A stretch of DNA of 64,000 bases from an uncultured Dokdonia sp. (GTDB lineage: Bacteria; Bacteroidota; Bacteroidia; Flavobacteriales; Flavobacteriaceae). Each line of letters begins with the position of its first letter. The stretch's first letter is position 1. Made by a program: the position numbers and the translations under genes. Below the pieces are notes generated by a model. That model had not been told where the DNA came from. It saw nothing but the letters and a program-made list of their open reading frames with translations, and did no database searches. Of this stretch, positions 17,880 to 26,689 are shown piece after piece. The stretch covers positions 310,001 to 374,000 of the forward strand of contig NZ_CANLOB010000001.1 of the NCBI RefSeq assembly GCF_947492815.1, read 5' to 3'.

Positions 17880-18653
17880 ATGGCAAAAATTTCAAAATTT
17901 CTTCTTGTTATCGTAGCTTTTCTTTTAAGTTGCATAACTCATGCACAACAAACAGAACTTCTTTTTAAAGCAGGTAATGATCATTATGCGCAAGGAAGGT
18001 ACCAAGAAGCTATAGATGCATATAAAAGAATATTAGATCAAAAAGTAGCATCTGCAGAGGTCTATTATAACCTTGCAAATGCACACTATAAATTAAATAA
18101 TGTAGCGCCTACTGTATATTATTATGAAAAGGCGTTACAACTTGCTCCTGCAGATCCAGATATACGTAATAATGCCGCTTTTGCAGAAAACATGAAAATA
18201 GATGCTATAGAGCCTCTACCAGTAAATACACTTCAGGAATGGACAAATAGTATCATTAGTCTCTTTACAATAGATGGATGGGCAAAAATAGCCATCATTT
18301 GTGTTATTCTTTTTGTACTCTTTTTTCTGGGGTATTATTTTACATATACAAGTATCAAAAAACGTGCTTTTTTTATAACATCTTTAATTGTATTAATTAT
18401 TGCTATTATGAGTGTGAGTTTTGCGTATACCGCTTTCGCGAAAGCGCAACAAGACAATCCAGCTATTGTTTTTACACCAAAAGTAGAAGTAAAGAGTGAA
18501 CCCAACTTATCAAGTACTTTAGCTTTCACCTTACACGAAGGCACTAAAGTATTTGTATTAGAAGAAGTTAACGACTGGAATAAAATCAAACTTATAGATG
18601 GGAAAACGGGTTGGATTCCAAAAGGAGACATCAAACTATTAAACAATTTTTAA
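17880..18653 (+). CDS. batE: BatE, TPR and SH3-like domain protein
   Basis: This 257-residue protein has a signal peptide (about 1-23), two to three TPRs (about 24-105), two membrane spans (about 134-156 and 162-185) and a C-terminal bacterial SH3-like domain (about 198-257, ending GWIPKGDIKLL). This is the BatE architecture. The palindrome at 18431-18446 encodes AFAKA right after the second span. It closes the eight-protein core of the bat operon. The SH3-like domain could bind peptidoglycan or peptides in the periplasm; that is inference. Confidence 0.9.
   Translation: MAKISKFLLVIVAFLLSCITHAQQTELLFKAGNDHYAQGRYQEAIDAYKRILDQKVASAEVYYNLANAHYKLNNVAPTVYYYEKALQLAPADPDIRNNAAFAENMKIDAIEPLPVNTLQEWTNSIISLFTIDGWAKIAIICVILFVLFFLGYYFTYTSIKKRAFFITSLIVLIIAIMSVSFAYTAFAKAQQDNPAIVFTPKVEVKSEPNLSSTLAFTLHEGTKVFVLEEVNDWNKIKLIDGKTGWIPKGDIKLLNNF
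18431..18446. repeat. Genome palindrome copy inside batE (AFAKA frame)
   Basis: Exact CGCTTTCGCGAAAGCG, read as Ala-Phe-Ala-Lys-Ala at the end of a membrane helix. Confidence 0.95.
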
Positions 18654-18698
18654 AACTCCGTAACCAGATTTACCATAAATTTCTTTAACTTAGTTTCT

Positions 18699-19001
18699 TT
18701 GAAAAGTATCGCCATCATATCACTATCCTGCATGTTATCCCTTTCTATATTGGGACCTTCTTTTTTGATGCTAATTGATAATCACTGCGATATTGAAGTT
18801 ACCTTAGACATAGGAGAAGAAGAAAATAAGGACTCTAAAAAAGAACTTACAGAAAAAGACAGTTTTTTTCAAATATATATAACACCAGTTATAGCTAAAA
18901 AATGTCATCAAATATCTCAAAATAAACACATATTACATCAATATAGAAATCATGTTATTGATGTACAATCCCCTCCTCCAAAATATACTATTTATATTTA
19001 A
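18699..19001 (+). CDS. Small hypothetical protein with N-terminal hydrophobic segment
   Basis: This 100-residue frame begins with TTG at 18699; an ATG at codon 12 is the alternative start. The N-terminus is hydrophobic (signal or anchor, about 1-26). Then comes an acidic stretch (EEENKDSKKE), and the C-terminus is basic and polar with a PPPKY motif. No family recognised. It lies 45 bp after batE and 124 bp before the SulP gene, so it may be the last gene of the bat transcript. Confidence 0.5.
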   Translation: MKSIAIISLSCMLSLSILGPSFLMLIDNHCDIEVTLDIGEEENKDSKKELTEKDSFFQIYITPVIAKKCHQISQNKHILHQYRNHVIDVQSPPPKYTIYI

Positions 19002-19125
19002 ATCTGTATACACTTCATTAAGGAAAAGAAGTACCATTCATAAGTTCCTTTTCGAGTGAAATACCCATTATTATTTTAAACTAAACAAGCTATGTGTCTT
19101 TTAGCATAGCATTATATTTATTACC

Positions 19126-20724
19126 ATGTTCAAATATTTAAAGAACGATCTACCCGCTAGTGTCGTTGTATTTTTTGTAGCACTTCCGCTATGTTTAGGA
19201 ATTGCTCTTGCCAGTGGTGTAGGCGCTGCCAATTTGTTTGCAGGTCTTATTGCCGGAATTATTGGAGGAATAATAGTCGGGCTAATTAGTGGTTCTCACA
19301 TAGGTGTGAGTGGCCCAGCAGCAGGGCTTGCAGCCATTGTTGCGGCAGCTGTTGCTTCATTAGGTTTTCAAGATTTTTTAGTTGCTGTAGTTCTTGCCGG
19401 TGCTATTCAAATTATCTTTGGTTTATTACGACTTGGAATCATAGGATATTTCTTCCCCTCTTCTGTTATCAAGGGAATGCTTACAGGTATAGGAATAATC
19501 ATTATTCTCAAGCAAATACCGTATTTCTTTGGATTGGACAAGAATCCTGAAGGTGACTTTGCTTTTCTTCAAATAGATGGAGAAAATACTTTTTCTGAAT
19601 TGTTAAAAGCAATCAATGCTCTGATAAGTGGAAATTTTGATTCTGGAGCAACACTAATTGCCCTCATTGCCATTGCTCTTTTAATATTTTGGAGCAGTGT
19701 TTTGAGCAAAAAAGGTAGAATATTCCAACTTATCCAAGGACCATTAGTTGTAGTTGCTATAGGAATTCTGTTTTACTTTGTAACTCAAGGTTCTTCTTTT
19801 GAACTTGCTCAAAAGCATCTTGTTTCGGTACCAGTACCTGATGATTTCCAAAGTTTTATTGGGCAGTTTAGTACTCCGAATTTTTCTGCAATAAATAAAT
19901 CTGAAATTTGGATTACCGCATTCACTATTGCACTAGTAGCATCATTAGAAACATTACTTTGTGTAGAAGCCACAGACAAATTAGATCCAGAAAAACGTGT
20001 CACACCAACGAATCGTGAACTCTTTGCTCAAGGTATTGGAAACATGATATCAGGTCTTATAGGTGGTCTGCCAATCACGCAAGTGATTGTTCGTAGTTCT
20101 GCAAACATTCAATCGGGAGGAAAAACAAAAGCATCGGCTATTATCCATGGTTTCTTACTCCTGATATCCGTATATACAATTCCTCAGATACTTAATTACA
20201 TCCCACTTTCCGTACTTGCAGCAATCTTATTTATAGTAGGATATAAACTAGCTAAACCTTCAACATTTAAAGCTATGTGGAATGCAGGTTGGATGCAATT
20301 TATACCTTTTATTGTGACAGTACTCATTATTGTATTTAAAGATTTACTTTGGGGTATTGGTATTGGTCTTGTAGTAGGTATCATTATTGTGCTTTTCAAG
20401 AGTTTCCAAAATTCTCATTTTTTACACAAAGAGAACAATGATCCTACAGATGGAAAAATTAAAATGACCTTAGCTGAGGAAGTAACGTTTTTTAATAAGG
20501 GAGCTATCCTTAAAGAACTAGACGCTCTTCCTGAGAACTCACATCTTGAACTAGACGTGCGTAAAACCAGATATCTTGACAATGATATTATTGAAATTCT
20601 AGAAGACTTTGCAGATAAGGCAAAACAACGTAATATAGATATTAAACTCGTTTCAGAACGTGGCGTTGTAGAGAATCCACCTAGTTATATTGAATTTTTT
20701 AAACTTAGACCAAAAACATCATAA
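19126..20724 (+). CDS. SulP family anion transporter, first copy
   Basis: This 532-residue protein starts DLPASVVVFFVALPLCLGIA, the SulP/SLC26 transmembrane core with the usual GVSGPAAGLA motif and about 10-12 spans. A short C-terminal STAS-like domain occupies about 440-530. Followed after 10 bp by a carbonic anhydrase, it most likely carries bicarbonate rather than sulfate. SulP-carbonic anhydrase pairs and fusions are known in bacteria, and BicA of cyanobacteria is a SulP bicarbonate transporter. No sulfate-assimilation gene is nearby. Confidence 0.88.
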   Translation: MFKYLKNDLPASVVVFFVALPLCLGIALASGVGAANLFAGLIAGIIGGIIVGLISGSHIGVSGPAAGLAAIVAAAVASLGFQDFLVAVVLAGAIQIIFGLLRLGIIGYFFPSSVIKGMLTGIGIIIILKQIPYFFGLDKNPEGDFAFLQIDGENTFSELLKAINALISGNFDSGATLIALIAIALLIFWSSVLSKKGRIFQLIQGPLVVVAIGILFYFVTQGSSFELAQKHLVSVPVPDDFQSFIGQFSTPNFSAINKSEIWITAFTIALVASLETLLCVEATDKLDPEKRVTPTNRELFAQGIGNMISGLIGGLPITQVIVRSSANIQSGGKTKASAIIHGFLLLISVYTIPQILNYIPLSVLAAILFIVGYKLAKPSTFKAMWNAGWMQFIPFIVTVLIIVFKDLLWGIGIGLVVGIIIVLFKSFQNSHFLHKENNDPTDGKIKMTLAEEVTFFNKGAILKELDALPENSHLELDVRKTRYLDNDIIEILEDFADKAKQRNIDIKLVSERGVVENPPSYIEFFKLRPKTS

Positions 20725-20734
20725 ACATATAATT

Positions 20735-21382
20735 ATGAAAGCATTAAACAAAGATACACAAGCAGCCATTACACCTTTAGATTCATTACAAAGACTAAAG
20801 GATGGTAATACAAGATTTACATCAACGTCTCCAGCGCAACGCGATCTTCTACAACAAGTAAGTGATACTTCTGGAGGTCAGTGGCCTCATGCAGTTGTTT
20901 TAAGCTGTATAGATTCTCGTGTCCCTGTAGAAACTATTTTTGATCAAGGTATTGGAGATGTTTTTAGTGCACGAGTTGCCGGTAATGTAGTCAGTCCTGA
21001 TATTACAGCAAGTATCGAATATGGATGTAAAGTTGCTGGATCAAGAACAGTTGTTGTACTTGGTCATACAGGTTGTGGCGCTGTAAAAACTGCTATTCAA
21101 GATGCTAATTCAGCAAGTCCATTACAATTAGGAAGCATTAGGTCTTTATTAGATGGTATCAAACCTTCTGTACATGCAGTGCAAACTCCAGATAAAATTA
21201 GTGAACGCACGTACGAGAATAAGGATTTTTTTGACGCAGTTGTCTATAAAAATGTTGCTCTTACTATAGATAATCTCAGAAATGATTCTCCAGTATTAAA
21301 AGAAATGGAAGACAATAAAGAGATAAAAATCGTAGGCGCTGTGTATAGTGTAAGCGATGGAAAGGTAACTTTTATGGATTAA
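20735..21382 (+). CDS. Beta-carbonic anhydrase
   Basis: The start at 20735 gives 215 residues; an upstream in-frame ATG inside the SulP gene was rejected. The zinc ligands are Cys58, His111 and Cys114 (SCIDSRVP and GHTGCGAV), with the Asp60-Arg62 dyad of class-beta enzymes. It interconverts CO2 and bicarbonate, presumably in the cytoplasm because no signal peptide is visible. Lying 10 bp after one SulP gene and upstream of a second, it should be part of an inorganic-carbon uptake/pH module. A strong terminator follows. Confidence 0.94.
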   Translation: MKALNKDTQAAITPLDSLQRLKDGNTRFTSTSPAQRDLLQQVSDTSGGQWPHAVVLSCIDSRVPVETIFDQGIGDVFSARVAGNVVSPDITASIEYGCKVAGSRTVVVLGHTGCGAVKTAIQDANSASPLQLGSIRSLLDGIKPSVHAVQTPDKISERTYENKDFFDAVVYKNVALTIDNLRNDSPVLKEMEDNKEIKIVGAVYSVSDGKVTFMD

Positions 21383-21404
21383 TTTCATAAAATGTAGTAT
21401 TTTT

Positions 21405-21450
21405 AAAAGGCTGATTTTTTAAAATTAAAATAATCAGCCTTTTATTTTTT
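21405..21450 (+). terminator. Rho-independent terminator after the carbonic anhydrase
   Basis: AAAAGGCTGATT (21405-21416) pairs perfectly with AATCAGCCTTTT (21432-21443) and runs into a T-rich tract. It separates SulP1-CA from the second SulP gene. Confidence 0.9.
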
Positions 21451-21489
21451 ATCTCTTTATCTAATTAACTAACCATAATCAGTAATTCA

Positions 21490-23367
21490 GTGAAAGATTT
21501 TTTTAAACATTTAAAAGGAGATGCCTTTGGGGGTATCACAGCAGGTATTGTTGCATTGCCTTTGGCATTAGCTTTTGGAGTATCTTCTGGTTTAGGACCC
21601 AGTGCCGGACTTTATGGTGCTATATTTATTGCTTTTTTTGCTGCGCTTTTTGGAGGTACTTCAACACAAATATCAGGACCTACAGCTCCTATGACAGCTG
21701 TAAGTATGGTTGTAATAGGAAGTATTGTCTCTACTAATGATGGAGACGTATCTAAAGCATTGCCTATTATACTAACTGTTTTCCTTTTAGCGGGACTTAT
21801 ACAAATAGGGCTTGGTCTTTTGGGCATTGGAAAATATATTAAATATATCCCCTATCCAGTCGTATCAGGATTTATGACTGCTATTGGAGTTATGATCATC
21901 ATTACACAAATTTTACCAGCTATAGGATACTACCCTAAAGAAGATACAACTTATGTAGATACTTTTAAGCCACAAGCTAAAGAAGTCATACTGGACAATA
22001 TTCTTAAAGAAGAAAAAGGAGAAGATATTCTAGCAATTGCCGATTTTGAAGACGCTATTAAAACAGCTAAAAATATAACTCCAGACCAAGTTAATACAGA
22101 AGCTCAATCACTTGCTGCTTCTAATGCTTCTGGAGTGGTTGGTGCTGTAAAATTAATGCCTAAAGCTTTAAAAAATATTGACTTCCTAGAACTCATTCTA
22201 GCATTAGCAACTATTCTAATCATTTATGGTTTTAAAAGGATTACTAAAGCAGTTCCTAGTACGTTGGTTGCATTAATTGTTGTTTCTGGTATTGCTTATT
22301 TTGCAAAACTAGAGTATCGTTCTATTCAAGAAATCCCTTTTGGTTTTCCGTTACCTAATACAGATATCTTTACTAGTTTTAGCCTGAGTGCTATTACACC
22401 TTATATACTAGCTTCTGTTTCGCTAGCTTTTTTAGGAACTATAGATTCATTGCTTACCTCTGTGATTGCAGACAATATGACCAAAACCAAACATAAACCT
22501 AATAGAGAATTAGTCGGTCAAGGAATTGGAAACGCTATAGCTTCTATATTTGGAGGAATTCCAGGTGCTGGTGCTACCATACGTACCGTAGTAAATATTA
22601 ATGCAGGTGGTAAAACAAAACTTTCTGGGATGATTGCTGCAGTGCTTCTATTAGTTGTTCTATTAGCATTAGGCCCTGTAGCATCAAAAATTCCAGCAGC
22701 AGTTCTTGCAGGAATTTTATTAACCGTAGGCATTGGTGTGATGGATTACAAAGGATTAAAAGCTATACCTAACCTTCCTAGAGACATTAATCTATTTGGA
22801 TTAAAATTAAGCTCTGAAGTACTTATTATGTTTATTGTTTTAATTCTTTCTGTTTTTTGGAATTTAATTAATGCAGTAGGTATTGGACTTGTTCTTTCTT
22901 CATTAATGTTTATGAAAAAGATGGGAGACTTTACTGCTAGACAATCTAAGGTCTTAAATTATATAGATACTCGGGAAAATGAAATTCTATGGAGTGATGA
23001 AACCTCTTTCCCAGAAACATTAAAAGAAGAGATTTTTATAAAACACCTAAGTGGGCCGTTATTTTTTGGATATACCAATGAGTTTCAAGAGCTATCACAA
23101 CAAATTTCTGACACTGCCTCTCACGTGATTTTACGTATGGATAAAGTACCATATATGGACCAATCAGGGGTATATGCTGTAGAAGATACTGTATTGGCAT
23201 TACAGTTAAAAGGAATAAGTGTATACATCGTAGGTGTTCAAAAACAACCGCTATACATGATGGAACGTATTGATATTATTCCTGATTTAATTCCAAAGGA
23301 ATATATTTTTAAAACATTTGATGAATGTATGGATCACTTACAGACTTTTGTAAAAGATAAAAATTAA
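21490..23367 (+). CDS. SulP family anion transporter with STAS domain, second copy
   Basis: This 625-residue protein starts at a GTG (21490). It has the SulP membrane core (GDAFGGITAGIVALPLALAFG, then ISGPTAPMTAV) and a C-terminal STAS domain (about 505-615). An unusual hydrophilic loop of about 80 residues (about 152-235, with EDTTYVDTFKPQ and an Asn/Ala-rich helix) interrupts the membrane core. It is more typical of SulP proteins annotated as sodium-dependent bicarbonate transporters than the first copy. A terminator separates it from the carbonic anhydrase, so it may be independently regulated. Confidence 0.88.
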   Translation: MKDFFKHLKGDAFGGITAGIVALPLALAFGVSSGLGPSAGLYGAIFIAFFAALFGGTSTQISGPTAPMTAVSMVVIGSIVSTNDGDVSKALPIILTVFLLAGLIQIGLGLLGIGKYIKYIPYPVVSGFMTAIGVMIIITQILPAIGYYPKEDTTYVDTFKPQAKEVILDNILKEEKGEDILAIADFEDAIKTAKNITPDQVNTEAQSLAASNASGVVGAVKLMPKALKNIDFLELILALATILIIYGFKRITKAVPSTLVALIVVSGIAYFAKLEYRSIQEIPFGFPLPNTDIFTSFSLSAITPYILASVSLAFLGTIDSLLTSVIADNMTKTKHKPNRELVGQGIGNAIASIFGGIPGAGATIRTVVNINAGGKTKLSGMIAAVLLLVVLLALGPVASKIPAAVLAGILLTVGIGVMDYKGLKAIPNLPRDINLFGLKLSSEVLIMFIVLILSVFWNLINAVGIGLVLSSLMFMKKMGDFTARQSKVLNYIDTRENEILWSDETSFPETLKEEIFIKHLSGPLFFGYTNEFQELSQQISDTASHVILRMDKVPYMDQSGVYAVEDTVLALQLKGISVYIVGVQKQPLYMMERIDIIPDLIPKEYIFKTFDECMDHLQTFVKDKN

Positions 23368-23372
23368 TCTTT

Positions 23373-23433
23373 ATACGCTTTAGGTCGTGAACCGGCAGGC
23401 AGGTCTCAAAAATTCGCTTTCGCGAAAGCGTAC
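23373..23433. repeat. Composite intergenic repeat, copy A
   Basis: Copy A holds GGTCGTGAACCGGCAGGCAGG, then TCTCAAAAATT and the palindrome CGCTTTCGCGAAAGCG at 23415-23430. It sits between convergent genes (SulP2 and cvpA-like). The same module order is seen at 26579-26656, 35162-35236 and 47269-47354. Confidence 0.8.
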
Positions 23434-23456
23434 CCAGAAAAAATTAAAAGGGGAAT

Positions 23457-23990
23457 CTATTCGGGTTCCTCTTCTTCTTTATCAGGATTATAGATGTTTT
23501 CTTCTTTGGCTTTGGCTAAAATAGAAGGAAGGATAAGCGGTGCCACTGACTTTACAGGGTTAAAAAGAACAGATTCTTCCATTGCCTCTTCACTTACAAA
23601 TCCTATCCGATCATTTGCCGCATTTAAAAACATAATCACTACGCTTAATAAAAAAGCATATTTAAGTATTGAAAAAGCAGCTCCTGCAAGTTTGTTAACA
23701 ATCCCAAGCATAGCAAAGTCTGCTATTTTAGTGAGGAGTTTTCCAGCCATAGAAATGGCAATAACAATAATAATAAATGTAATAGCAAAGGCTGTGAGGT
23801 TAATCACTTGCTCACTCCAAGATGTTTTTTCCGCAAGCCAATCTCCCACAAAATGCGAGAAATAAATAGCTCCAAAAATACCTGCTATAAGTCCAATAAG
23901 TGATGCTAACTCTACAAATAAGCCTTTTTTATAACCTTGTATAGCTCCCAAAATGAGAATAATCCCAAAAACAATATCGATCGTATTCAT
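23457..23990 (-). CDS. CvpA family membrane protein
   Basis: This 177-residue protein has four hydrophobic segments, starting with MNTIDIVFGIILILGAIQGY and followed by a KGLFVELASLIGLIAG second helix, the CvpA (colicin V production) pattern. It ends in an acidic tail (DKEEEEPE). CvpA proteins are inner-membrane proteins of unclear function, associated with envelope integrity and biofilm. The start is 50 bp from the divergent gene at 24041, so the two probably share a bidirectional promoter region. Confidence 0.88.
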   Translation of the reverse strand: MNTIDIVFGIILILGAIQGYKKGLFVELASLIGLIAGIFGAIYFSHFVGDWLAEKTSWSEQVINLTAFAITFIIIVIAISMAGKLLTKIADFAMLGIVNKLAGAAFSILKYAFLLSVVIMFLNAANDRIGFVSEEAMEESVLFNPVKSVAPLILPSILAKAKEENIYNPDKEEEEPE

Positions 23991-24040
23991 AGCATAAATA
24001 TAGTAATTTAACCTTTGTAAAGTTATCTTTGCGACTATCT

Positions 24041-24397
24041 ATGGCAAGAGACACACAATTAAAAGAACGATGGGAAACTGTTGTAAATCTACTTTCAGAA
24101 CGTTTTGCTGAAGGAGACACACTAGATCTTGATAGTATTATATACTTAATAGGCATTCAAGAATTAGGACAACTAGGAACTACCTTTAAAAAAGATGACA
24201 AAGTCAATCTAATGCATATTGCAATATGTAGACTACTGGAACCTTTTGGGTATTATCAGTTTGATTTTGAAGATCCTGACGGGTGGCCTCATTATAAAAT
24301 TATAGAACCCCTACCTCCATTAAAAGCTGGAGAGCAACAAATTTTAATGAAAGAAGCTATTGTCCAATATTTTATGGAAAAGGAGTTAATTTCTTAA
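24041..24397 (+). CDS. Conserved hypothetical cytoplasmic protein, 118 aa
   Basis: The ATG at 24041 (MARDTQLKERWETVVN) was chosen over a TTG four codons earlier. The product has no signal or membrane segment. It is amphipathic and acidic, with a compact LDSIIYLIGIQELGQ segment and a WPHY motif near the middle. It is compatible with a small helical protein conserved in Flavobacteriia, but I assign no function. The phosphatase gene follows after 6 bp, so the two should be co-expressed. Confidence 0.7.
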   Translation: MARDTQLKERWETVVNLLSERFAEGDTLDLDSIIYLIGIQELGQLGTTFKKDDKVNLMHIAICRLLEPFGYYQFDFEDPDGWPHYKIIEPLPPLKAGEQQILMKEAIVQYFMEKELIS

Positions 24398-24403
24398 AAT
24401 AAT

Positions 24404-24958
24404 ATGGGCTTAGATTATACAGATGGCTGTGTAAATTTTAGAGATGTTGGCGTTTTTGTACATCTAATTTCTGGAAAACAAACACTCCCTGAAAATCGCA
24501 TCTATAGAGGAGGTAGTGTTGATTATGTAACTGCGCATGAAGAAATTGATCATGTAAAGTCAGTTATTAATCTTAGAAATGGCTCAGACCCTCATGATTT
24601 TGATATAGATTATCTACACTTCCCTATGTCAAATAAAGTTGAAAAGTATGATACCTCACAAAAAGAAGTTCGCGTTTGGTTAAATAAAATTATAGGTGCT
24701 TTTGAAAATCCAAATTTAAAGTATCCTGTATTAGTGCACTGTCTTTCAGGAAAAGATAGAACAGGTATTGTCATAGCAGCAATATTGCTCATTTTAGGAA
24801 TCGATAAAAAAATAATTATAGAAGAATATTTATTAAGTGATGGAGAAGTAAACGAAAGTCTTATCTCAGTGTCTATAGAAGGGATGAAGGATATAGACGA
24901 TTACTTCAATAGAGTTGACCTGATAAAAGTTAAGGAGAATATCCTTAAAGGTGGTTAA
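24404..24958 (+). CDS. Protein tyrosine/dual-specificity phosphatase-like
   Basis: This 184-residue protein has the CX5R phosphatase loop as HCLSGKDRTG, with His112, Cys113 and Arg119. An N-terminal NFRDVG motif and a conserved IYRGGSVD segment point to the Y_phosphatase3 (Wzb-unrelated, Siw14/MptpB-like) group. Those enzymes act on phosphotyrosine, phosphoinositides or other phosphate esters. No signal peptide is visible. It follows the small hypothetical gene after 6 bp. Substrate unknown. Confidence 0.85.
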   Translation: MGLDYTDGCVNFRDVGVFVHLISGKQTLPENRIYRGGSVDYVTAHEEIDHVKSVINLRNGSDPHDFDIDYLHFPMSNKVEKYDTSQKEVRVWLNKIIGAFENPNLKYPVLVHCLSGKDRTGIVIAAILLILGIDKKIIIEEYLLSDGEVNESLISVSIEGMKDIDDYFNRVDLIKVKENILKGG

Positions 24959-25097
24959 TTTTTAATACACTAAAACACACTATTATTTTATGGGAATTTA
25001 TTTCTACTTGAGGGACTTTATTCTATAGAGAGATCAGAATAAACAAGTTCTTAGAAATAAAGGTGTATTTTAGTATATAATCTGTTTTAATCCTTAT

Positions 25098-25274
25098 CTA
25101 CCAAGGAATACACTCTCCATTTAAGCATGAACCTGGACAATGCTTACCTCCTCTGTAACAATTTGAACCATTTGGCCCACTACATGGATAAGGTACATAA
25201 CCTCCACTTACCGCTTTTTGATCATTTGAACTAATCTCCTTAGCTCCCTTAAATTCTAACATTTTTTTTAACAT
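25098..25274 (-). CDS. Double-glycine leader peptide, cysteine-rich core (bacteriocin-like)
   Basis: The ATG at 25274 gives a 58-residue peptide, MLKKMLEFKGAKEISSNDQK followed by AVSGG. The leader ends in the GG processing site used by C39-peptidase ABC exporters. The mature part would be 33 residues, starting YVPYPCSG, with five Cys and many Gly/Asn residues. This is the layout of class II bacteriocin-like or ComC-type peptides found in Bacteroidota. An upstream in-frame ATG (25322) is less likely. No exporter, modification enzyme or immunity gene is adjacent, so the partner must lie elsewhere. Product and activity are inference. Confidence 0.6.
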   Translation of the reverse strand: MLKKMLEFKGAKEISSNDQKAVSGGYVPYPCSGPNGSNCYRGGKHCPGSCLNGECIPW

Positions 25275-25550
25275 AATATAAATTTTTGATTCCTTATAAA
25301 GATAATTAAAAATGGGGCTCAATACTGTTAATTTATTTTTTTAACTATTTGTTTTTCAGATAAAAACAACACTCTAACTACTTCTACACGGAGACTTATT
25401 TACAATAAAAACATTGATCTGCTATAGAAGAATCAACCCTTTTATTTTTAATCAAGTACTAAAAAGTATTATTCTTTAGATATCAGTCACAAATACACGT
25501 TTTTTACTAAATTTGCACTTCCCTTTTTTTAAAGGAGCAAAACAATAGCT

Positions 25551-26573
25551 ATGCTAGACAAGATCAAAGAACATATAGAAAAAGTAGAAGCATTTAAAGC
25601 ATCTACAATAGAAGAGGTAGAAGCTTTCAGAATTAAATATTCCGGAAGAAACGGGCTTGTAAATGATTTTATGGCTGAGTTTCGTAATGTTCCTAATGAA
25701 CTTAAAAAAGACTACGGTCAGGTTGTTAATAAGCTCAAAACTGTAGCTTTAGAAAAAGTAAACACTCTTAAAGAAGCTTTAGAAGATACAAATGATGCTA
25801 CTTCAAGTAGTATTAATGATACTTCTAGACCAGGTGAGGCGATAGAGATAGGAGCGCGTCATCCTATATCTATTGTAAAAAATCAAATCATCGATATATT
25901 TTCTCGTATTGGATTTAATGTATCTGAAGGTCCAGAAATTGAAGACGACTGGCATAACTTTACGGCATTAAATTTACCTGAATATCACCCAGCTCGTGAT
26001 ATGCAAGATACATTCTTTATTCAGACAGATCCAGATGTGTTATTACGTACGCATACCTCATCTGTACAGGTACGTTATATGGAAAATAATAAGCCTCCTA
26101 TACGTACGATATCTCCAGGACGTGTATATCGTAATGAAGCTATAAGTGGTCGCTCTCATTGTTTCTTCCACCAAGTAGAAGGACTTTATATAGACAAGGA
26201 TGTTTCTTTTGCTGATTTAAAACAAACACTTCAATACTTTACAACAGAAATGTTTGGAAAGAGTAAAATTAGATTACGCCCTTCTTATTTTCCATTTACA
26301 GAGCCTAGTGCTGAGGTTGATGTGTATTGGGGCCTAGAAACAGAAACCGATTATAAGATGACCAAAGGAACAGGTTGGTTAGAAATTATGGGTTGCGGAA
26401 TGGTAGATCCTAACGTACTTGAAAATTGTGGTATTGATAGTAAAGAATATAGTGGTTTTGCATTTGGTATGGGAATAGACCGTATCGCACTATTACTCCA
26501 TCAAATTTCTGATATTCGCATGCTCAGTGAAAATGATATTCGTTTCTTGGAGCAATTTAAAAGTGCATTATAA
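25551..26573 (+). CDS. pheS: Phenylalanine-tRNA ligase alpha subunit
   Basis: This 340-residue protein has an N-terminal coiled-coil arm (about 1-90) and the class II catalytic domain. Motif 2 is seen as GRVYRNEAISGRSH and motif 3 as GFAFGMGIDRIALLLH. A ARHPISIVKNQI segment near residue 103 is typical of bacterial PheS. It charges tRNA-Phe together with PheT. pheT is not adjacent here, which is common in Bacteroidota. The ATG at 25551 is the natural start. Confidence 0.97.
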   Translation: MLDKIKEHIEKVEAFKASTIEEVEAFRIKYSGRNGLVNDFMAEFRNVPNELKKDYGQVVNKLKTVALEKVNTLKEALEDTNDATSSSINDTSRPGEAIEIGARHPISIVKNQIIDIFSRIGFNVSEGPEIEDDWHNFTALNLPEYHPARDMQDTFFIQTDPDVLLRTHTSSVQVRYMENNKPPIRTISPGRVYRNEAISGRSHCFFHQVEGLYIDKDVSFADLKQTLQYFTTEMFGKSKIRLRPSYFPFTEPSAEVDVYWGLETETDYKMTKGTGWLEIMGCGMVDPNVLENCGIDSKEYSGFAFGMGIDRIALLLHQISDIRMLSENDIRFLEQFKSAL

Positions 26574-26578
26574 GTTTT

Positions 26579-26656
26579 TGCTTTCGTGAAATCGAATTTT
26601 TGAGACCGGCAGGCAGGCAGATTCAAGACCTAAGGAAGAGCGAAGCGTTAAAGCAA
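26579..26656. repeat. Composite intergenic repeat, copy B (reverse orientation)
   Basis: Read on the minus strand: GCTTTAACGCTTCGCTCTTCC, then GGTCTTGAA, GCCTGCCTGCCGGTCTCA and a decayed palindrome (TTCGATTTCACGAAAGC). Module order and spacing match copies C and D. It sits between pheS and the GNAT gene. Confidence 0.75.
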
Positions 26657-26689
26657 AATAAGAAAGCCTAATATCCAGAGTTAAGAGTT

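Noticed and set aside
18699..19001. Dismissal of the small gene as a chance frame
   Set aside because: A hydrophobic N-terminus, an acidic middle and its position behind batE argue it is real, so it was kept at moderate confidence.
20690..20734. Earlier start for the carbonic anhydrase
   Set aside because: It lies within the SulP coding region and adds non-conserved residues; ATG at 20735 fits the family.
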